DNA of 13,133 nucleotides from Deinococcus marmoris DSM 12784 (GCF_000701405.1 NZ_JNIV01000110.1:1-13133); one strand, 5' to 3'. Positions 1-8,248 are shown, counted from the stretch's first letter. Made by a program: numbers and translations. Notes: generated by a model from the sequence alone, not told the origin.

Positions 1-10
1 AGAGCATTTG

Positions 11-700
11 TCACAAAAGAAGTCTCGGATGTGCGTGCTTGAACCAAGCTCGGATTTCCATGGACTGGATTCCTTGAAGTGCCCTCCCAATGCTGGAGAT
101 GACATCCGAAATGGTGCGCGGTGCTGCACCGCGCACCAGAGCTTTGAGTTTGGAGAACAGCAGTTCAATCGGGTTGAAATCCGGGCTGTAGGGCGAGAGA
201 TACAGCAACGTACAGCCCCGAGCCTCAATCAGCGTCCGAATGGAGGCGAGGTGATGCGATGACAGGTTATCCAGCACGACAACCTGTCCTGGTTTCAACG
301 CTGGACCCAGTTCTTCGCGGACGTACCACTCGAAAACTTCCCCATTGAGTGGGCCATCCATCACCAGCGGGGCCAGTGGCCCCGCCAGGCTCAGCGCACA
401 GATCAAACTCTGATTCTGTCCATGATTGCGGGGAGAGGCGCAGACCGCCCGGAGTTGTCGGGGCGCGCGGGCATACCCGCGCGTCATGTTGGTCTGGAAG
501 CCGCTCTCGTCGAGAAAGACCAGCCGTTCTGGATGGGTCAGATACGGTTCAAGATCGTTCAAAAAAGCGGTGCGCTGATCCTCACGGCGTTCGAGTGCGA
601 CCAATGTTTTTTTTATGGGTGATCTGGAGGCGCGCGAACACACGGTCCACGGTCTTGAAACAGATCTTGAGGCCCGTGGCGTCTTCGAGCATGCAGGCAT
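11..700 (-). CDS. IS630 transposase, catalytic DDE frame (orfB)
   Basis: The frame is open from 700, but meaningful homology starts at about the A8 tract (607-614). Upstream of that it is an out-of-frame reading of orfA. From the tract it encodes the DDE nuclease domain: the first aspartate lies in LVFLDESGFQTNMTRGYA, the second in VVVLDNLSSHH, and the glutamate in YSPDFNPIELLFSKLK, about 34 residues after the second D, as expected for IS630/Tc1-mariner enzymes. The three catalytic residues are intact and the C-terminus is complete, so the element may be active if the frames are joined by ribosomal or transcriptional slippage on A8. An independent start within 614-700 has no visible support. 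Confidence 0.8.
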   Translation of the reverse strand: MPACSKTPRASRSVSRPWTVCSRASRSPIKKTLVALERREDQRTAFLNDLEPYLTHPERLVFLDESGFQTNMTRGYARAPRQLRAVCASPRNHGQNQSLICALSLAGPLAPLVMDGPLNGEVFEWYVREELGPALKPGQVVVLDNLSSHHLASIRTLIEARGCTLLYLSPYSPDFNPIELLFSKLKALVRGAAPRTISDVISSIGRALQGIQSMEIRAWFKHAHPRLLL

Positions 701-965
701 GCTCGGTCAGGGTGGCATCGGGGTGGGCTTCGAGTTGTTTGAGCAGTTGATCCTCGTGCGCTGCCGTCACCGTCCGGTGACGGCCCGTGGGTTTGACCCG
801 GACGTGCAAGGTGTTGTTGTGGTGCCGTTCCAGATAGCGCTTCACGGTGTCGATATGGACAGAGAAATGATGCGCCGCCTCTTCCGGTGTCGCTCCGTCC
901 AGGACCAGATCGACAATCCGGGTCCGAAATTCCAGGCCGTAACCGTAGACCCCCGCTGTATTCAT
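582..965 (-). CDS. IS630 transposase, N-terminal frame (orfA, helix-turn-helix)
   Basis: 127 residues. The first 50 or so form the DNA-binding helix-turn-helix typical of IS630 transposases (EFRTRIVDLVLDGATPEEAA, then SVHIDTVKRYLERH). The rest is the linker region before the catalytic domain (residues TLTEHACMLEDATG and KTVDRVFARLQ). The frame stays open only 10 codons past an A8 tract at 607-614 and ends at 582. The catalytic domain continues in another frame, so this product alone binds DNA but cannot cut it. Full-length transposase would need a +1 (or -2) change of frame at the A8 tract. The alternative is that the element is simply broken by a one-base indel in that tract. Confidence 0.8.
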   Translation of the reverse strand: MNTAGVYGYGLEFRTRIVDLVLDGATPEEAAHHFSVHIDTVKRYLERHHNNTLHVRVKPTGRHRTVTAAHEDQLLKQLEAHPDATLTEHACMLEDATGLKICFKTVDRVFARLQITHKKNIGRTRTP

Positions 966-988
966 GTATTTATTATGCCAAATGCTTT

Positions 989-1339
989 AAACTGACCAGG
1001 GCAGCGGTCAGCGGGGTGGGCATTGCCGCCGCCCCCGCCTGGAAACCGGGCGCGACATGGGCACTGATCTGGGATCTGGAAGGGCGGCAGGCCCTGCTAA
1101 GTGGCAAGGCCACCATCACGGTGCGGCGGCAGGTGATGAACCGCGAGAAGCTTACGGTTCCCGCCGGAACATTCGATGTCTGGAAGGTCAGGGGCAACCT
1201 GCGCGTGGTGGGCAAACTGGGACCCGTGCCCCTGAACCGCGATCTGAGCGAGTTCGAGGAATGGTACGCCGAGGGCGTGGGACTCGTGAAATCCAGCAGC
1301 AGCTACAGCGTCACGGAACTGATGACCCTCAAAAAATAA
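989..1339 (+). pseudogene. 3' remnant of a gene cut by the IS630 element (DUF3108-like?)
   Basis: An open frame runs out of the IS right end and codes for about 115 residues, beginning KLTRAAVSGVG and ending SYSVTELMTLKK. It has beta-rich patterns such as TVRRQVMNREKLTVPAGTFD and VWKVRGNLRVVGKLG, then FEEWYAEGVGLVK. The 'tVPAGTFDVwkV' plus 'wYaegvGlVk' pattern is typical of DUF3108/TapB-like periplasmic or outer-membrane-associated beta proteins, but I recognise it only loosely. The 5' end of the gene is lost to the left of the window or destroyed. The frame can be read back into the IS to 887, but that part is transposon DNA. It ends just before a strong terminator hairpin, as expected for an original 3' end. 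Confidence 0.6.
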
Positions 1340-1350
1340 CGCCCATCAAA

Positions 1351-1382
1351 AACGGTGCGGCCCATTGCAGGGCCGCACCGTT
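1351..1382. terminator. Bidirectional rho-independent terminator
   Basis: A perfect 13-bp stem (AACGGTGCGGCCC paired with GGGCCGCACCGTT) with a 6-base loop, ATTGCA. On the minus strand the stem runs straight into a T5 run (from the A's at 1348-1352). On the plus strand it is followed by CGTTTTCC. It lies between the convergent ends of the truncated gene (stop at 1337-1339) and the glutaredoxin-like gene (stop at 1402), so it serves both. Confidence 0.9.
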
Positions 1383-1401
1383 CGTTTTCCGAGGGTTGAG
1401 C

Positions 1402-1647
<246 letters not shown>

Positions 1648-1708
1648 GGAAGATTCCTCCTGTGGGTGATGCGGACGAGGACTTCAGATAACCTCTGTCC
1701 GATAGGCC

Positions 1709-1736
1709 AGTTTACAAAATAAAGCATGGGTAGCAA
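1709..1736 (-). promoter_or_regulatory. Possible sigma-70 type promoter of the glutaredoxin-like gene
   Basis: On the minus strand, TTGCTA (1736-1731) and TAAACT (1714-1709) are 16 bases apart, followed by a leader of about 55 bases with an AGGAGGAA ribosome site. The -10 fits the TANNNT form well; the -35 matches in four of six positions. The region is clearly more AT-rich than its surroundings. Only pattern evidence. Confidence 0.35.
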
Positions 1737-1789
1737 GTGCTCCAGTTCAGTATTGATTAGCTCAGCGAGGGCCAGCCCAGCAAAGGCGA

Positions 1790-1814
1790 ACGGCCCACCG
1801 CGTGGGTAGGCCGT
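1790..1814 (-). terminator. Weak hairpin after infC, possible terminator
   Basis: ACGGCC pairs with GGCCGT, and inside it ACC with GGT after one mismatch, around a short GC-rich loop. It starts 28 bases beyond the infC stop on the minus strand. No clear T run follows, so termination is uncertain; it may instead protect the 3' end of the infC messenger. Confidence 0.35.
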
Positions 1815-1842
1815 CCGGCACCTTCAGAACCAGCCGCCAGCG

Positions 1843-2514
1843 TTAGGCTGGAGTGGAGGCTTCGGTAGGGGCGTCGGTCTTGGGGGCCGTGGCCTGGGCA
1901 TCCGGCTGGGGAGCCGCTTCGGCGGGGGCCGCAGCAGCCGCGCCAGATGCTGCGGGCGCAGCCACCATCTCGCCGTCCTCTTCACGCTCTTTCTTGGGCA
2001 CGGGCGGGGCCTTGGGGGTCATGATCATGTTCATATCCATGCCCATCATGCTGGGGTTGCTTTCCGGCACGCCGATGTCGGCCAGGGTCTCGGCCACGCG
2101 CACCAGAATGCGTTCGCCCAGTTCCGGGTGGGTGCGTTCACGGCCACGGAACATGATGGTGACCTTGACCTTGTGGCCCTCTTCCAGGAAGCGGCGCACG
2201 TGCCCGGTCTTGGTGTTGAAATCGTGCCCGTCGATCTTGACCCGGAACTTGATGGCCTTGACTTCCTGACCACGCGCACGCTTGCGGTTTTCCCGTTCGT
2301 TCTGCTGCTGCTCGAAGCGGAAGCGGCCATAATCGAGCAGACGGCAGACGGGCGGCACGGCCTGGGGACTGACCATGACCAGATCCAGCCCCGCCTCACG
2401 CGCCATGTTCATCGCGTCGCGCGTGTCGATAATGCCCACCTGCTCACCTTCGCCGCCAATCAGACGAATCTGACGGACGCGAATCTGCTCGTTGACCTTA
2501 TGATCTTTCGCTAT
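1843..2514 (-). CDS. infC: Translation initiation factor IF-3
   Basis: IF-3 binds the 30S subunit, keeps it apart from the 50S, and proofreads start codon and initiator tRNA. 223 residues from the chosen start. The N-domain (about 2-75) contains HKVNEQIRVRQIRLIG, then SPQAVPPVCRLLDYGRFRFEQQ. A charged linker helix (about 68-85) follows. The C-domain (about 86-165) contains EVKAIKFRVKID, TGHVRRFLEEGHKVKV, and FRGRERTHPELGERIL. After this comes a 50-residue Ala/Pro/acidic tail that standard IF-3 lacks. Start: the ribosome site GGAGGTGAT (2527-2519) overlaps the in-frame ATG at 2520, leaving no spacing, while ATA at 2514-2512 sits 8 bases after GGAGG. A rare start codon is the usual self-control device of infC. 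The alternative is ATG at 2520 (adds two residues). No rpmI-rplT follows, unlike the common operon. Confidence 0.93.
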   Translation of the reverse strand: MAKDHKVNEQIRVRQIRLIGGEGEQVGIIDTRDAMNMAREAGLDLVMVSPQAVPPVCRLLDYGRFRFEQQQNERENRKRARGQEVKAIKFRVKIDGHDFNTKTGHVRRFLEEGHKVKVTIMFRGRERTHPELGERILVRVAETLADIGVPESNPSMMGMDMNMIMTPKAPPVPKKEREEDGEMVAAPAASGAAAAAPAEAAPQPDAQATAPKTDAPTEASTPA

Positions 2515-2527
2515 ATTCATCACCTCC
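2512..2527 (-). promoter_or_regulatory. infC ribosome binding site with rare ATA start codon
   Basis: GGAGGTGAT is a nine-base match to the 16S 3' end. It is followed by GAAT and then ATA. The ATG inside the site has no room for a normal spacing, so ATA is the better start. Non-AUG starts (AUU in E. coli) let IF-3 repress its own translation, and the same logic probably applies here. Confidence 0.6.
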
Positions 2528-2607
2528 GCGCGCCCCCTGCACGCTGGCAGCGTCATTTCTGACGGGTTAGGGCGGCTGAACCCGCATTCACGTTGAAAGC
2601 TGTGACG

Positions 2608-2627
2608 GGTAAACATGTCAGTTTACC
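2608..2627. promoter_or_regulatory. Palindrome between divergent infC and debranching enzyme genes
   Basis: GGTAAAC, six bases, GTTTACC: a perfect 7-bp inverted repeat in the short space between two divergent genes. Its minus-strand half contains TAAACT, a possible -10 for infC transcription (about 105 bases of leader), but no good -35 is found at 16-18 bases. It could be an operator for either gene. The bound protein is unknown. Confidence 0.4.
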
Positions 2628-2719
2628 ACGCAGGTCTGCCGTCTTTTTGTGGGGATGAACTTTCTGTCAACAGCGGTTCCACTGGCTGGGCAACACGCGT
2701 CTTCTGCCATGCTTCCTCT

Positions 2720-4726
2720 ATGGACCGTTCCTTCCCCCCTGTGGCCCCCACCCACATCCACCGTTCCGGCCCCCTGTCTGCCCGTAATCCCGACCTGGAA
2801 GTCCTCCTGACCGATGGCCTGGGCGGCTTTGCCCTCAGCAGTCTGGCCGGAGTGCCGACGCGCTGCTACTCGGGTCTGGTGGTCAGCCAGTCGCCCCCGG
2901 TACAGCGCTTCACGCATCTGGTTTCGCCGCTGGAGATTCTGGAAGTGGACGGCCAGAGGCACAGCCTGCACGCCCTGGAACTCACGCCGGGCATCTTTGA
3001 GGGACGCGGACTGGAGGTTCTGAGCGGCGTGACCCTGCGCGATCTGCTGCCCGAACGGGTGCAGATGGTGGGCGGCGTGCGGGTTTCCCGGGGAACGGTC
3101 AGCCCGGCCCACGCGGGCGCGGCTGTTTACCTGTACACGGTGGATTCGCCGGGGGCGGTGACGCTGACATTGGGCGGCTATTTTGTGGACCGAGACATGC
3201 ACCACGTCCACCCGCAGGCTCCCAAACTGGAATTTCAGGCGAACGGTGATGAGGCGCTGGTGCGCGGCGAACGGACCACGCGAGTTCAGATTCACGCTCC
3301 AGACGCACAGATCACGTCTCTCGCTCCCCAGCCTTTTCCCCAGCGCGTCTACTACCGCCACGACGCGGCGCGCGGCGAACCCGATCACGAGTACACGCGC
3401 GGCGCGGCGTTGTGGGAGATCCGCTTTCCAGCGGGCGGCGGTCAGGTGGCGCTGGTGGTCCAGGGACTGACCGAGACCACCCCCGACATTCCCGATCCCT
3501 GGCTGGCTTACGGGCAGGAAGCGGCGCGCCGCCGGGAACTGGCCGAACGGGCCCAGCAGACCTGTGGAGTCTCCGACGATCTGGTAGCGACACTGGCGGT
3601 GGCAGCGGACGCTTACCTGGTCAGGCGCAACAGCCCGGCAGGAACCAGCGTGATCGCGGGCTATCCGTGGTTTGCCGACTGGGGCCGCGACGCCATGATC
3701 TCGCTGACCGGCCTGACCCTGTTGACCGGGCGTTTTGCCGAGGCCAGCGACTTGCTGCACACTTTTTTAAGCACCCTGCAACGTGGCCTGATTCCCAACC
3801 ACTTCCATGAGGACGGCCAGGGCGCGGGCTACAACACGGTGGACGGGGCACTGTGGCTGGCGGTGGCGCTGGAGCGTTACGTGACCGCCAGCCACGATCT
3901 GGACTTCGCGCGGGAAGCCCTGCCGCAGTTGCGCGGGCTTTTGCAGTGGCATCTGCGCGGCACCGATCACGGCATCCGCGCCGATCCGGCAGATGGCCTG
4001 CTGCTGGCCGGGGAAGCAGGCGTGCAACTGACCTGGATGGACGTGAAGATCGAGGACTGGGTGGTCACGCCGCGCCACGGCAAACCTGTGGAGATTCAGG
4101 GCCTGTGGCTGGCAGCACTGGGGGCAGAAAAACGGCTCTCGGAAACGCTGGGAGACTCGCCGGAATTCGCGGAGGCGTACGCACAGGCGCGCAGCAGCTT
4201 CGGGCAGTTCTGGGATGGGCAGGCGTTCGCCGATACCGTCGAGCCGGACGGCACCACGGACCCCAGCGTGCGCCCCAACGCCGCGCTGGCGCTGGCCCTG
4301 CCGGATACGCCCACCACACCCGAACAGGTGGAGGTCGCCGTGCGACAGACCGAAACCAAGCTGCTGACGCCGCTGGGACTGCACACCCTCTCGCCGCGCG
4401 ATCCGCGCTACCGGGGCAATTACGGCGGGCCACAGGTGCTGCGCGACGCCGCCTACCATCAGGGAACCGTATGGCCCTGGCCGCTGACCGCGTACCTGGA
4501 ACTGCTGCTCTCACGCGGCGAGGTCACCCAGGCCCGCGCAGCACTGGACGGCCTGTGCGGTCATGTCTGGGAGGCGGGCGTCGGCCACGTCTCGGAGGTG
4601 TTCAGCGGGGACGCGCTGCTGCCCGGCGGCTGCCCGTTCCAGGCGTGGAGCGTGGCCGAACTTCTGCGCGGGCATGTGCTGGTGTCGCGGGCAGAGAGCA
4701 GAGAAAGCGCCCGAAACTCTGGCTAA
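2720..4726 (+). CDS. Glycogen debranching enzyme (amylo-alpha-1,6-glucosidase, GH133 type)
   Basis: 668 residues from the chosen start. The N-terminal domain (about 25-260) has the family signature LLTDGLGGFALSSLAGVPTRCYSGLVV (about 29-55). The C-terminal (alpha/alpha)6 barrel (about 280-655) has GYPWFADWGRDAMISL (314-329), NTVDGALW (372-379), TWMDVKIED (438-446, the likely catalytic aspartate), HQGTVWPW (580-587), and a late GHVSEVFSGD. It should cleave alpha-1,6 branch stubs of glycogen in the cytoplasm. Start: the frame is open from ATG at 2615, but that would overlap the infC leader and its palindrome, and the first 35 codons do not look like the family. ATG at 2720 begins MDRSFPPVAP a few residues before the conserved domain. 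No clear ribosome site is seen at either. The other glycogen genes are not nearby. Confidence 0.9.
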   Translation: MDRSFPPVAPTHIHRSGPLSARNPDLEVLLTDGLGGFALSSLAGVPTRCYSGLVVSQSPPVQRFTHLVSPLEILEVDGQRHSLHALELTPGIFEGRGLEVLSGVTLRDLLPERVQMVGGVRVSRGTVSPAHAGAAVYLYTVDSPGAVTLTLGGYFVDRDMHHVHPQAPKLEFQANGDEALVRGERTTRVQIHAPDAQITSLAPQPFPQRVYYRHDAARGEPDHEYTRGAALWEIRFPAGGGQVALVVQGLTETTPDIPDPWLAYGQEAARRRELAERAQQTCGVSDDLVATLAVAADAYLVRRNSPAGTSVIAGYPWFADWGRDAMISLTGLTLLTGRFAEASDLLHTFLSTLQRGLIPNHFHEDGQGAGYNTVDGALWLAVALERYVTASHDLDFAREALPQLRGLLQWHLRGTDHGIRADPADGLLLAGEAGVQLTWMDVKIEDWVVTPRHGKPVEIQGLWLAALGAEKRLSETLGDSPEFAEAYAQARSSFGQFWDGQAFADTVEPDGTTDPSVRPNAALALALPDTPTTPEQVEVAVRQTETKLLTPLGLHTLSPRDPRYRGNYGGPQVLRDAAYHQGTVWPWPLTAYLELLLSRGEVTQARAALDGLCGHVWEAGVGHVSEVFSGDALLPGGCPFQAWSVAELLRGHVLVSRAESRESARNSG

Positions 4727-4787
4727 AACGTGTCTCAGGGCTGATTTTCACTGGAATCCCATCACACTTATGGCTAGACACCCTCAC

Positions 4788-4817
4788 TTGACGTACACCT
4801 GACACTAACCCTAGGAT
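4788..4817 (+). promoter_or_regulatory. Promoter for leaderless nudix regulator messenger
   Basis: TTGACG (4788-4793), 18 bases, TAGGAT (4812-4817), and then 7 bases to ATG at 4825. The expected transcription start coincides with the ATG, so the messenger is probably leaderless; no separate ribosome site is present. Confidence 0.7.
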
Positions 4818-4824
4818 CACGGGG

Positions 4825-5502
4825 ATGACTGGCCTCGCCCTTCCCCCCCAGGCCACGCAGGTGGGGCTGGCGGTGGACGTCGCGGCCTTTGCCATGCATG
4901 GCGGCGAATTGAATGTGCTGCTGGTGCAGCGCGGCCAGTTGCCGCACGCCCGCGACTGGGCGCTGCCTGGCGGCTTCGTGCAGCCCGGCGAGGAACTGCA
5001 CGAGGCGGCCCTGCGTGAACTGCGGACCGAGACCACCGTGCAGCTCGAACCGCGCCACCTGGAGCAGTTCTATACCTTCGGCGAGGTGGGCCGCGACCCG
5101 CGCGGACGCATCGTGAGCGTGGCGCATCTGGCGGTGCTGCCCCACGGCACGGTCAGTGTCAGCGGCGGCGGTCATACGCTGGAAGCAGAGTGGCTCAGCG
5201 CGCACCGCCCGCCCCGGCTGGCCTTCGATCATCAGGCGATCCTGACCCGCGCCCTGCTGCGGCTGCAACTGCGGCTGGAATACGCCAATCTGGCGCTGGA
5301 ATTTCTGCCCGACACCTTTACCCTGCCCGAACTCCAGGGCGTTTACGAGGCGATTCTGGACCGCCAACTGGACAAGCGCAATTTCCGCAAACGCCTGCTG
5401 GCCCAGAGCGTCCTGACCCCCAGCGGCGAGCGCCGCAGCGGTGTGGGACGGCCCGCGCAGTTGTACCGGCGGGCGAAGAATGTACGGGTGGCGGCGCTGT
5501 AG
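4825..5502 (+). CDS. NrtR-type Nudix-domain transcriptional regulator
   Basis: 225 residues. The Nudix fold spans about 12-145, with the Nudix box at about 49-72 (GGFVQPGEELHEAALREL and onward). The expected REUxEExGU reads R64-E-L-R-T68-E-T-T71-V: one of the metal-binding glutamates is threonine and the glycine is lost. Such erosion is usual in NrtR regulators, which bind ADP-ribose-type ligands instead of cleaving them. The C-terminal winged helix (about 153-217) has the NrtR pattern: LELQGVYEAILDRQLDKRNF-like spacing, then RKRLLAQSVL and GRPAQLYRR. Classical NrtR represses NAD-synthesis genes; relatives control sugar use. No NAD gene is in view. The next gene upstream is a glycogen debranching enzyme, but its promoter is its own. 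Residual hydrolase activity cannot be excluded. Confidence 0.85.
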   Translation: MTGLALPPQATQVGLAVDVAAFAMHGGELNVLLVQRGQLPHARDWALPGGFVQPGEELHEAALRELRTETTVQLEPRHLEQFYTFGEVGRDPRGRIVSVAHLAVLPHGTVSVSGGGHTLEAEWLSAHRPPRLAFDHQAILTRALLRLQLRLEYANLALEFLPDTFTLPELQGVYEAILDRQLDKRNFRKRLLAQSVLTPSGERRSGVGRPAQLYRRAKNVRVAAL

Positions 5503-5511
5503 ACGGGAGAC

Positions 5512-6249
5512 TCAACCCCCATAGCTCGCCCAGACTCTCTTCAATCCCTGCCGCAGCCCTATACGCCGCATGGGGAGTTCGGCCAGGGTGACCGCTTGCA
5601 GACCACGCGCTTTCAGGCCCTTCAGCACAAGCCCCAGCAGTTCGGGGGTGACCGCCGGACCGTCGTGCAGCAGGACCACGCTGCCGGGGCGGAGATGAAC
5701 CAGGGTTTGCTGTGCCAGGGTGGGCGCGTCGGCATCGGTCCAGTCGCGGCCCTCCACGTCCCACAGCGCGATCTGACGTCCGGCCAGCCACGCCAGGGGG
5801 CGGGTCAGCGGACTGTGGCCCCCGTAGGGTGGGCGGTACAGCAGCGCCCCAGCCTGCCCGGCGCGCGGATGCCACCCGATCTGCGCCCATTCCTGCCACG
5901 GCGTCAGCAGCAGCGCCTGTCGGTGCCAGCGCCCGTGCGCCTCAACCTGATGGCGGCTGTCCAGCAGCATTTGCAGGAGTTCGGGATGGGCCACATATGC
6001 GGGCGCGGTGACGAAAAAGGTAGCGCGGGCGTCGTGCTGCGCCAGAATCTCCAAGAGTTCGGGGGTGCGCCGCGAGGGGCCGTCATCGAAGGTCAGCGCC
6101 ACCCGGCTTGAATCGCTCGGACCACTACCCAGCGCACCCCAGCCTGCCGCGCGGCCCAGCACATCGGCCAGAACAGCGGCGAGGAGTCCGAGCGCAGGGA
6201 GGAACAGAAACCGGATAGAAGATTTTCGGGGGGCGGGGGGGGCATTCAC
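5512..6249 (-). CDS. Polysaccharide deacetylase (NodB domain), membrane-anchored
   Basis: 245 residues. An N-terminal hydrophobic segment (about 11-34, [19 protein letters not shown]) is a signal anchor or signal peptide, so the enzyme acts outside the membrane. NodB motifs: TFDDGP (53-58, catalytic base and metal aspartate), HGRWH (105-109, metal histidines; the usual form is HSxxHP, so the serine and proline positions differ), RPPYG (139-143), DVEGRDW (164-170), LHDG (194-197). It should remove N- or O-acetyl groups from a surface glycan. Start: GTG at 6249 is 5 bases after the MFS stop, indicating one transcript. The longer frame (to 6564) reads inside the MFS gene and is rejected. A C8 tract fills codons 3-5. 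Its 3' end faces the Nudix gene with only 9 bases between. Confidence 0.88.
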   Translation of the reverse strand: MNAPPAPRKSSIRFLFLPALGLLAAVLADVLGRAAGWGALGSGPSDSSRVALTFDDGPSRRTPELLEILAQHDARATFFVTAPAYVAHPELLQMLLDSRHQVEAHGRWHRQALLLTPWQEWAQIGWHPRAGQAGALLYRPPYGGHSPLTRPLAWLAGRQIALWDVEGRDWTDADAPTLAQQTLVHLRPGSVVLLHDGPAVTPELLGLVLKGLKARGLQAVTLAELPMRRIGLRQGLKRVWASYGG

Positions 6250-6254
6250 ACGGT

Positions 6255-7496
<1,242 letters not shown>

Positions 7497-7546
7497 GATG
7501 TTGCCCCCCCGCTCCTGCCCCCAGCAGCAAAATGGGCTGCGCCTGC

Positions 7547-7552
7547 TAGCCT
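7547..7552 (+). promoter_or_regulatory. Probable -10 element of leaderless GT2 gene
   Basis: TAGCCT, then 6 bases, then GTG at 7559. This matches the leaderless pattern seen at four other genes in the window and helps decide the start. No good -35 is visible. It lies within the 62-base divergent space shared with the MFS gene. Confidence 0.5.
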
Positions 7553-7558
7553 GTGCCC

Positions 7559-8248
7559 GTGTCCGAGTTCTCCGTGATCATTCCAGCCCGCAACGAGGCG
7601 GCGTATCTGCCCCTGACCCTGCGGGCGCTGGAGGCGCAGCGCAAGGCCCCCGCCGAGGTCATCGTGGTGGACAACGGCAGCACCGACGACACCGTGGCCC
7701 TGGCACGGGCCTGGGGCGCGCGGGTGCTGCACAGTACCCAGCCCGGCGTGGCCCACGCCCGCCAGTGTGGCCTGGAAGCCGCCCACACCGACTGGGTCGC
7801 CACCACCGACGCCGATTCGTTGCCCAGTCCGCAGTGGCTGGAATTGCTGGACGCGGCCACGCCGGGCCGGGTGGGCCTGTACGGCCCGATGGGTTTTTGC
7901 GGGGTGGCCCCGCACTGGAGCTGGGCCTCGCAGGGGGCTTACAGCGCCTTTCTGCACGCCTGCCGGGTGGTGGGCAAACCCAATCTGGCCGGGGCCAACA
8001 TGGCCTTCTCGCGCCGGGCCGCGCTGCTGGCCGGGGGCTACCCTGACGTGGAAGCCTACGAGGACGTGATGCTGGGACAGGCCATCGCGGCGCTGGGCAC
8101 GGTGGCCTACGTGCCAGGGGCGCTGGTACAGACCAGTGCCCGCCGCATGGACCGGGGCGCGCTGCCCTTCGCGTGGCAGCACCTGCGCAATATCACGGGT
8201 CATACGCGAGGATACTTTGACCAGACGGACCCACAGCAGAAGCGCTAA
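7559..8248 (+). CDS. Family 2 glycosyltransferase (GT-A fold)
   Basis: 229 residues from GTG at 7559. It begins [20 protein letters not shown], the standard GT2 opening, then [12 protein letters not shown] for nucleotide-sugar binding. The DxD-type metal motif is TTDADS in [19 protein letters not shown]. The acceptor region holds [32 protein letters not shown], with the E-D of the catalytic base position. No transmembrane segment is evident, so it acts at the cytoplasmic face. GTG at 7553 is in frame and was the alternative start; 7559 was preferred because of the -10 element 6 bases ahead. The 3' end overlaps the tail of the GT4 gene on the other strand by 56 bases, so the two messengers are partly complementary. 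Donor and acceptor are unknown. Confidence 0.88.
   Translation: MSEFSVIIPARNEAAYLPLTLRALEAQRKAPAEVIVVDNGSTDDTVALARAWGARVLHSTQPGVAHARQCGLEAAHTDWVATTDADSLPSPQWLELLDAATPGRVGLYGPMGFCGVAPHWSWASQGAYSAFLHACRVVGKPNLAGANMAFSRRAALLAGGYPDVEAYEDVMLGQAIAALGTVAYVPGALVQTSARRMDRGALPFAWQHLRNITGHTRGYFDQTDPQQKR

Larger units (their letters stand above)
2..987 (-). mobile_element. IS630-family insertion sequence, nearly complete
   Basis: An element of about 986 bp whose transposase fills almost the whole length. The ends match as imperfect inverted repeats: reading inward, the left end gives GAGCATTTGTCACAA and the right end (minus strand) gives AAGCATTTGGCATAA, with GCATTTG identical. IS630 elements insert at TA and duplicate it. 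On the right, TA lies at 988-989. On the left, the A at position 1 would be the second base of the matching TA, whose T falls just outside the window. The transposase stop codon (11-13) lies inside the left inverted repeat, which is a compact arrangement. The element interrupts a gene whose 3' part follows at 989-1339. The left boundary is inferred by aligning the ends and could be off by one or two bases. Confidence 0.8.

Noticed and set aside
2515..2616. infC starting at ATG 2616 with 34 extra residues
   Set aside because: The extra residues match nothing in IF-3, and the full ribosome site lies downstream at 2527-2519.
2665..2670. TTGACA on the minus strand as an infC -35
   Set aside because: No -10-like hexamer at 16-18 bases; the sequence there is AAAAGA.
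2618..3760. A 380-residue open frame antisense to the debranching enzyme
   Set aside because: No recognisable motif; the plus-strand frame carries all the conserved GH133 signatures.
4777..4805. Two GACAC repeats 24 bases apart at the Nudix promoter as a regulator site
   Set aside because: Only five bases, same orientation, and not the palindrome expected for NrtR.
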